Assembly: GCA_024138015.1 (NCBI GenBank)
Contig: JAMXBB010000009.1
Span: forward strand, 11,426,052-11,490,051
Source: Lumnitzera littorea
Lineage: Eukaryota > Streptophyta > Magnoliopsida > Myrtales > Combretaceae
DNA length: 64,000 bases
Direction of reading: 5' to 3'
Both the position numbers and the translations under genes were made by a program. Below, piece by piece: positions 60,039 through 64,000 of the stretch (positions within the stretch are counted from its first letter, which is position 1; each line of letters opens with the position of its first letter). Below the pieces are notes generated by a model. That model was given only the letters and a program-made list of their open reading frames with translations. It was not told where the DNA came from and did not search any database.

Positions 60039-61150
60039 AATGACTGACCTAAGTGTTAACGCTGGAATTAAGGATGGCAATAGTGGTGTTGTCTACCATA
60101 GCTGATAGGCCTAAGGTTCCCCTAAGAAAACAAATGGGAGACTTAATGAAGTGACCAACCTCTTAGTTGATTTAACCAGAGCTATTCATGTAATGGCCTA
60201 TTGACCTGCTAAGGTCGTGCAGACTAATCTATAAGCTGCTCAACCTATTAGGGGATAGAACCCAACTCGATAAGTTCTAGGTGAAAGAGTAGGAGGACAA
60301 GTATGACAAAGGATTAACTTGGGAGATATAGATGATGAAGAAGAAGAAGAATATAATGAGGAAGGAGAGCAAGCTCAAGCACTTTGAGCTGCCAACCATG
60401 TAAAGCTTCAGATTCTTAGCTTCAATGGTTTTTGGAGTGCAGATGATTACTTGGATTAGGATGAGAAAATTCAGCATGTCTTTAATTATTACCAATAGGA
60501 GGTTCGAGAGAAGGTGAGGACTGCTATGGATACAGAGAGGTAAATACTTGACCTGAGATGAAGAGGATCCTTAGAAACAAGTTCGTGCTAGATACATATC
60601 TGTAAGACACTTTTACTCGACTTCAAGAGCGAAGGTAAGGAGGCCGAACTATTGATGAATATGTTTAAGAATTCCAAATAATCATGATTCGCTATGAAGT
60701 GGATGAACCACTAACCTAAATAGTATCCAAATTCCTCATTGGATTGAGAGGCGATATCCGAGATATTGTGGAACTTCAACAATTCACTATGATGGATGAG
60801 GTAATATGGATAGCCTAATAAGTAAAGAGACAGAGAAGAAGAATGCCAACCTCACTCCCAATGAGCTAACTTGGTCAATTAAGCTGACCTGTCTGAGGAT
60901 CTTATCGAACTTAGTTAAGTATGGAGCTAACTAGAAAGGTAGATGTCAGAGTCGAACAAAAGGGCTGACTTGATGATGATGTGTTGATGAGAACATATGA
61001 GAAGGGGTAGGGATCTGGTAGGAAGACTAGCCAAATCAAGTTCTTTAAGTGCCAAGGATTTAGGCATATGGCTGCTTAGTACCTAAACAGAAGGACCATA
61101 ATTATTAAGGGAGATGTCTTGAAGATTGAAGTAGAAAGCACAGATGAGTA
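60039..61150 (+). pseudogene. Chromovirus-like gag remnant
   Basis: Starts MTDLSVNAG at 60039. Stop-broken frames follow with KLQILSFNGFWSADDYLD near 60405, TIDEYV near 60645, FLIGLRGDIRDIVELQQF near 60730 and a zinc knuckle near 61040 reading FFKCQGFRHMAA. In the knuckle the first Cys is replaced by Phe and the last is lost. This order matches plant Ty3/gypsy gag (capsid then CCHC knuckle). Confidence 0.65.
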
Positions 61151-61199
61151 ACTAAAGGAGGAGAAAAAAGTAAGAGATGAGATTGATGTTAATGCCGAC

Positions 61200-61712
61200 T
61201 TGATTAAAGAAGATGTATTTGTAGAGGACTTAGATAAGTTGACTCTAGTTGTCCGACGTGCAATGAGCTTGGAGCTGTCTATTGAGAAGGAGAAGAGAGA
61301 GAACTTATTCCACATCACCTACAAAGTGAATGATCAGGTGTATGTACTCATAGTAGACAGTGAAGGTTGTATCAATGTGGTATCCGCCAACATGGTTAAG
61401 AAGCTTAAGTTGCCAACCACTTCATATTCGAAGCCATATAAATTACATTGGTTCAACGAGAAGGGAGCACTACATGTCACTCGGCAAGTGGTGCTACCAA
61501 TTTCAATTGGAAACTATTCTAACAAAATTTTTTATGATGTACTACCCATGTGTGCATCATACGTGTTGTTAGGCCGATCGTGGCTTTTTGATAGGAGAGT
61601 TATACATGATGTATTTAGAAACATCTATGTGTTCGAGAAAGATAGGAAGAAGATTATGTTGAACCCCATGACTCTGAGTCAAGTTAGCAATTTGCAAGCT
61701 AAACTTAATTGA
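61200..61712 (+). pseudogene. Chromovirus-like aspartic protease region
   Basis: A 170-codon open piece. The stretch VLIVDSEGCINVVSANMVKK corresponds to the retropepsin active site of Reina/CRM-type elements, where a D-[ST]-G or DGG-type motif is usual; here it reads DSEG. Further matches are KLHWFNEKGALHVTRQV and ASYVLLGRSWLFDR. The long open frame suggests moderate age, but the active site looks altered and the flanking frames are broken. Confidence 0.7.
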
Positions 61713-62470
61713 GGATCAAAGAAAGCTTTGGTGTTGAGTAGAGTTGAACTCCGAGAGGCTATTAAAGCTGATGTGCTGACCTTCTTGTTGATCAAGCGAT
61801 TACTAGAGTTGAAGGAGCAAGGTGAGCTACCCTTAGAAGTTAAGGAATTATTGAATGAATATGCCGACTTGTTTCTTGAACAGCTGCTTGAGGGATTACC
61901 TCTTCTTTGAGGCATTGAACACTACATTGACTTAATACCTAGCATTACCCTGCCGAATAAGCCAGTTTATCGGATGAATCCCGAGTGGGCTTTTGAGCTC
62001 CAAAGATAAGACAATGAACTTCTGAAAAAGGGTTATGTAAGGGAAAGTGTTAGCCTTTGTGTTGTGCCAGCACTCCTAGTACCGAAGAAGAATGGAATTT
62101 GGTGTATTTGTGTGGATGGTAAAGCTATCAATAAGATTACGATCAAGTACAGATACCCCATCTTGAGGCTAGACGATATGTTGGATGAACTAACTGATGC
62201 GAGGGTATTCAACAAGGTAAATCTAAAGTTAGGTTACCACCAAATCTGAATGAGATAAGCAGATGAGTAGAAGACTACTTTTAAGACCCGATATGGCTTG
62301 TACCAGTAGATGGTCATGCCTTTCAAGCTATCAAACGTCCCAAGTACGTTCATGAGCTTAATGGACCATGTTTTGAGATATTTGATCAAGAAATTTGTTG
62401 TTGTTTACTTTGATGACATCCCTGTCTATAGCGCTGACTTGGTAATGCATACTAACCACCTCAGTGCTAT
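61713..62470 (+). pseudogene. Chromovirus-like reverse transcriptase
   Basis: Motifs in order are PALLVPKKNGIWCICVDGKA (from 62067), YRYPILRLDDMLDEL, KLGYHQI, a MPFKLSN-like stretch near 62310, and the catalytic VVYFDDI near 62400-62420. Stops occur, for example at 62247. A deletion after about 62460 removes part of the RT thumb, since the frame jumps to a DEEKIRAVVEQP-like stretch. Confidence 0.8.
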
Positions 62471-62479
62471 TTTTATTGA

Positions 62480-63070
62480 GTGTGGATGAAGAGAAGATAC
62501 GAGCCGTTGTCGAGCAGCCGACCCTAACCTCCTATGCCAAGGTGAGAAGTTTTCATGGATTGGCATCGTTCTACTGACGCTTTATCCAAGGATTCGGTAC
62601 TATTGTAGCACCGCTGATTGAACTTACGAAGAAGAATGTGGAGTTCAAGTGGGGAGAGAAAGAGGAGAGGAGCTTTGCCGAAGTAAAAACGAGGTTGACC
62701 TTTACTTTAATCTTAGCTTTACTAGACTTTGAAAGAGTATTTGAGCTTAAATGTGATGTGTCAGGTGTCGGCATCAGAGCTGTGTTGATGAAAGAAGGTC
62801 GACCTGTCGCTCATCATAGCGAGAAGCTTAAGGAATGCAATTGAACTATTTTGTATATGACAAAGAGCTTTTGGCCTTGATTTGAGCTCTTCATGTATGG
62901 TAGTATTATTTTCTCCCAAAAGAGTTTGTCATATACACGAATCATGAGTCCTTGAGATATTTGTGGAATTAATCCAAACTTTCCAAATGCCAAGCCTAAT
63001 GGATTGAGTTCCTAGAGGGATTTAACTTTGTCATTAAGTACAAGCAAGGCAAGAACAATGTAGTTGCCGA
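62480..63070 (+). pseudogene. Chromovirus-like RNase H
   Basis: RSFHGLASFY and RFIQGFGTIVAPL near 62545-62615 belong to the RT-RNase H connection. The open piece 62638-62844 holds FEWKWGE-like sequence, FELKCDVSGVGIRAVLM and GRPVAHHSEKL. The tail FVIKYKQGKNNVVADALSRR leads into integrase near 63030-63090. Interrupted by stops at 62842 and further on. Confidence 0.8.
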
Positions 63071-64000
63071 TGCCTTGTCAAGAAGACATGTTCTTTTCAC
63101 TATGTTGCATACTAGATTGTTAGGTTTTGCCAGCATAAAAGAGCAATATAAGAATGATCCTCATTTTTGCCTTATATATAAGAATTGTCGAAAGGGAAGA
63201 GTAGTAGATGAGTACCATGTGGAGGATGGTTATTTGTTCAAAGGTGGCAAGTTGTGTATACCGACTTGTTTGATGAGAGAGCTGCTACTGAGAGAAGCCT
63301 TTAATGGAGGACTCTCTAGACACTTTAGAGAGCGGAAAACATATGAGCTGTTAAATGACAGATTCTTCTAGCTTAGAATGAAGTGTGACATGCATCGTGT
63401 GATTGAGAAATGCACCATTTGTAAGAAAGCAAAGAGTCAAGCAAAGCAAGGGAAAGCAATGCCTTTGTCTATTCTGACTAAGCCATAGGTTAACTTGAGC
63501 ATGGACTTCGTCTTTAGATTGCCCCAAATTACCCAAGGCAAAGACTCTATCATGGTTGTCGTAGATAAGTTTATTAAAATGACACATTTCATGCCCTGCA
63601 CGAAAACTAACAATGCTTTAGTTATTACTTCCTTGTTGTTGTAGGAAGTAGTTCGCTTATACAGAGTATCGAGGAATGTGGTGTTAGACCGAGACCTAAA
63701 ACTTTTTAGCCATTTTTGGAGAACCTTCTAGCGTCGAATGGGAACCAAATTGATGTTTATCACCTCTTACCATCCCCAAATTGACGGCCAGACTAAGGTG
63801 GTCCACCGTACCTTAGGATCATTACTCCGAGCTATAATCGAGAAGAACTTAACTAACTATGATGTTTATCTACCTATGATCGAATTTGCTTATAATAGAA
63901 CAGTGCACGCCACCACTGGGTACTCCCTATTTAAAGTCGTCTATGGTTTTAACCCGGAACTACGCCTTGATTATACCTTAATGTCGCCTATTGACTTTAA
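63071..64000 (+). pseudogene. Chromovirus-like integrase, running off the window
   Basis: The open piece 63075-63371 contains the zinc-binding N-terminal part (LLREAFNGGLSRHF near 63285; CTICKKAKSQ near 63415). The catalytic core follows: SMDFVFRLPQ near 63500, VVVDKFIKMTHF near 63560, ITSYHPQIDGQTKVV near 63760 and EFAYNRTVHATTGYS near 63885. Stops at 63369, 63487, 63643 and 63729 break it. The C-terminal part and 3' LTR lie beyond the window. Confidence 0.8.

Noticed and set aside
1..64000. CRISPR arrays, operons, rRNA or tRNA genes
   Set aside because: None seen. Tandem repeats here lack unique spacers, and the tRNA-like 12-mers are retroelement primer-binding sites.

Overview
This is nuclear DNA from a flowering plant, most likely a eudicot. 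It is AT-rich, contains one spliced plant gene with GT-AG introns, and is otherwise mostly decayed plant transposable elements and one integrated plant pararetrovirus. No species can be named from the sequence alone.

The only gene that looks functional is a plastid-type 13-lipoxygenase on the minus strand (16962-23806). Eight exons join in frame into 901 codons, with all five iron ligands present. Its product would make 13-hydroperoxides of linolenic and linoleic acid for jasmonate, green-leaf-volatile or other oxylipin synthesis.

Layout. 1-531: 3' part of an LTR. 2554-15690: a roughly 5.2 kb composite of retroelement pieces (LTR remnant, copia-like LTR, Tat-like gag-protease remnant) present as two direct tandem copies. 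The second copy is split by a 2847 bp solo LTR with a 5 bp target duplication, and the matching empty site survives in the first copy. 15691-16961: gene-poor. 16962-24021: lipoxygenase gene and probable promoter. 25965-29720: a MULE with terminal inverted repeats, a 9 bp target duplication and a broken transposase. 32100-33110: LINE 3' end. 33640-36600: LTR relics with a 176 bp fold-back. 36600-38156: hAT transposase relic. 38157-42458: gene-free AT-rich DNA.

42459-50018 is an endogenous pararetrovirus on the minus strand, bounded by direct terminal repeats 7357 bp apart. 50019-58745 is a Tat-lineage Ty3/gypsy relic. Its pol lies on the minus strand, it carries a tandem-repeat block, and a Transposase_28-like open reading frame runs on the opposite strand. 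Its integrase core is replaced by two other LTR sequences. From about 59000 to the end of the window there is a plus-strand chromovirus-like Ty3/gypsy element (LTR, primer-binding site, gag, protease, RT, RNase H, integrase), broken by stops and frameshifts and running off the window.

The pattern is an expressed-looking defence gene embedded in nested repeats. The most informative points are the solo LTR with its empty paralogous site, the MULE with clear ends, the terminally redundant viral insert, and the antisense ORF plus tandem-repeat block of the Tat element. Functions are assigned from recognised motifs and memory of the families; no database search was run.
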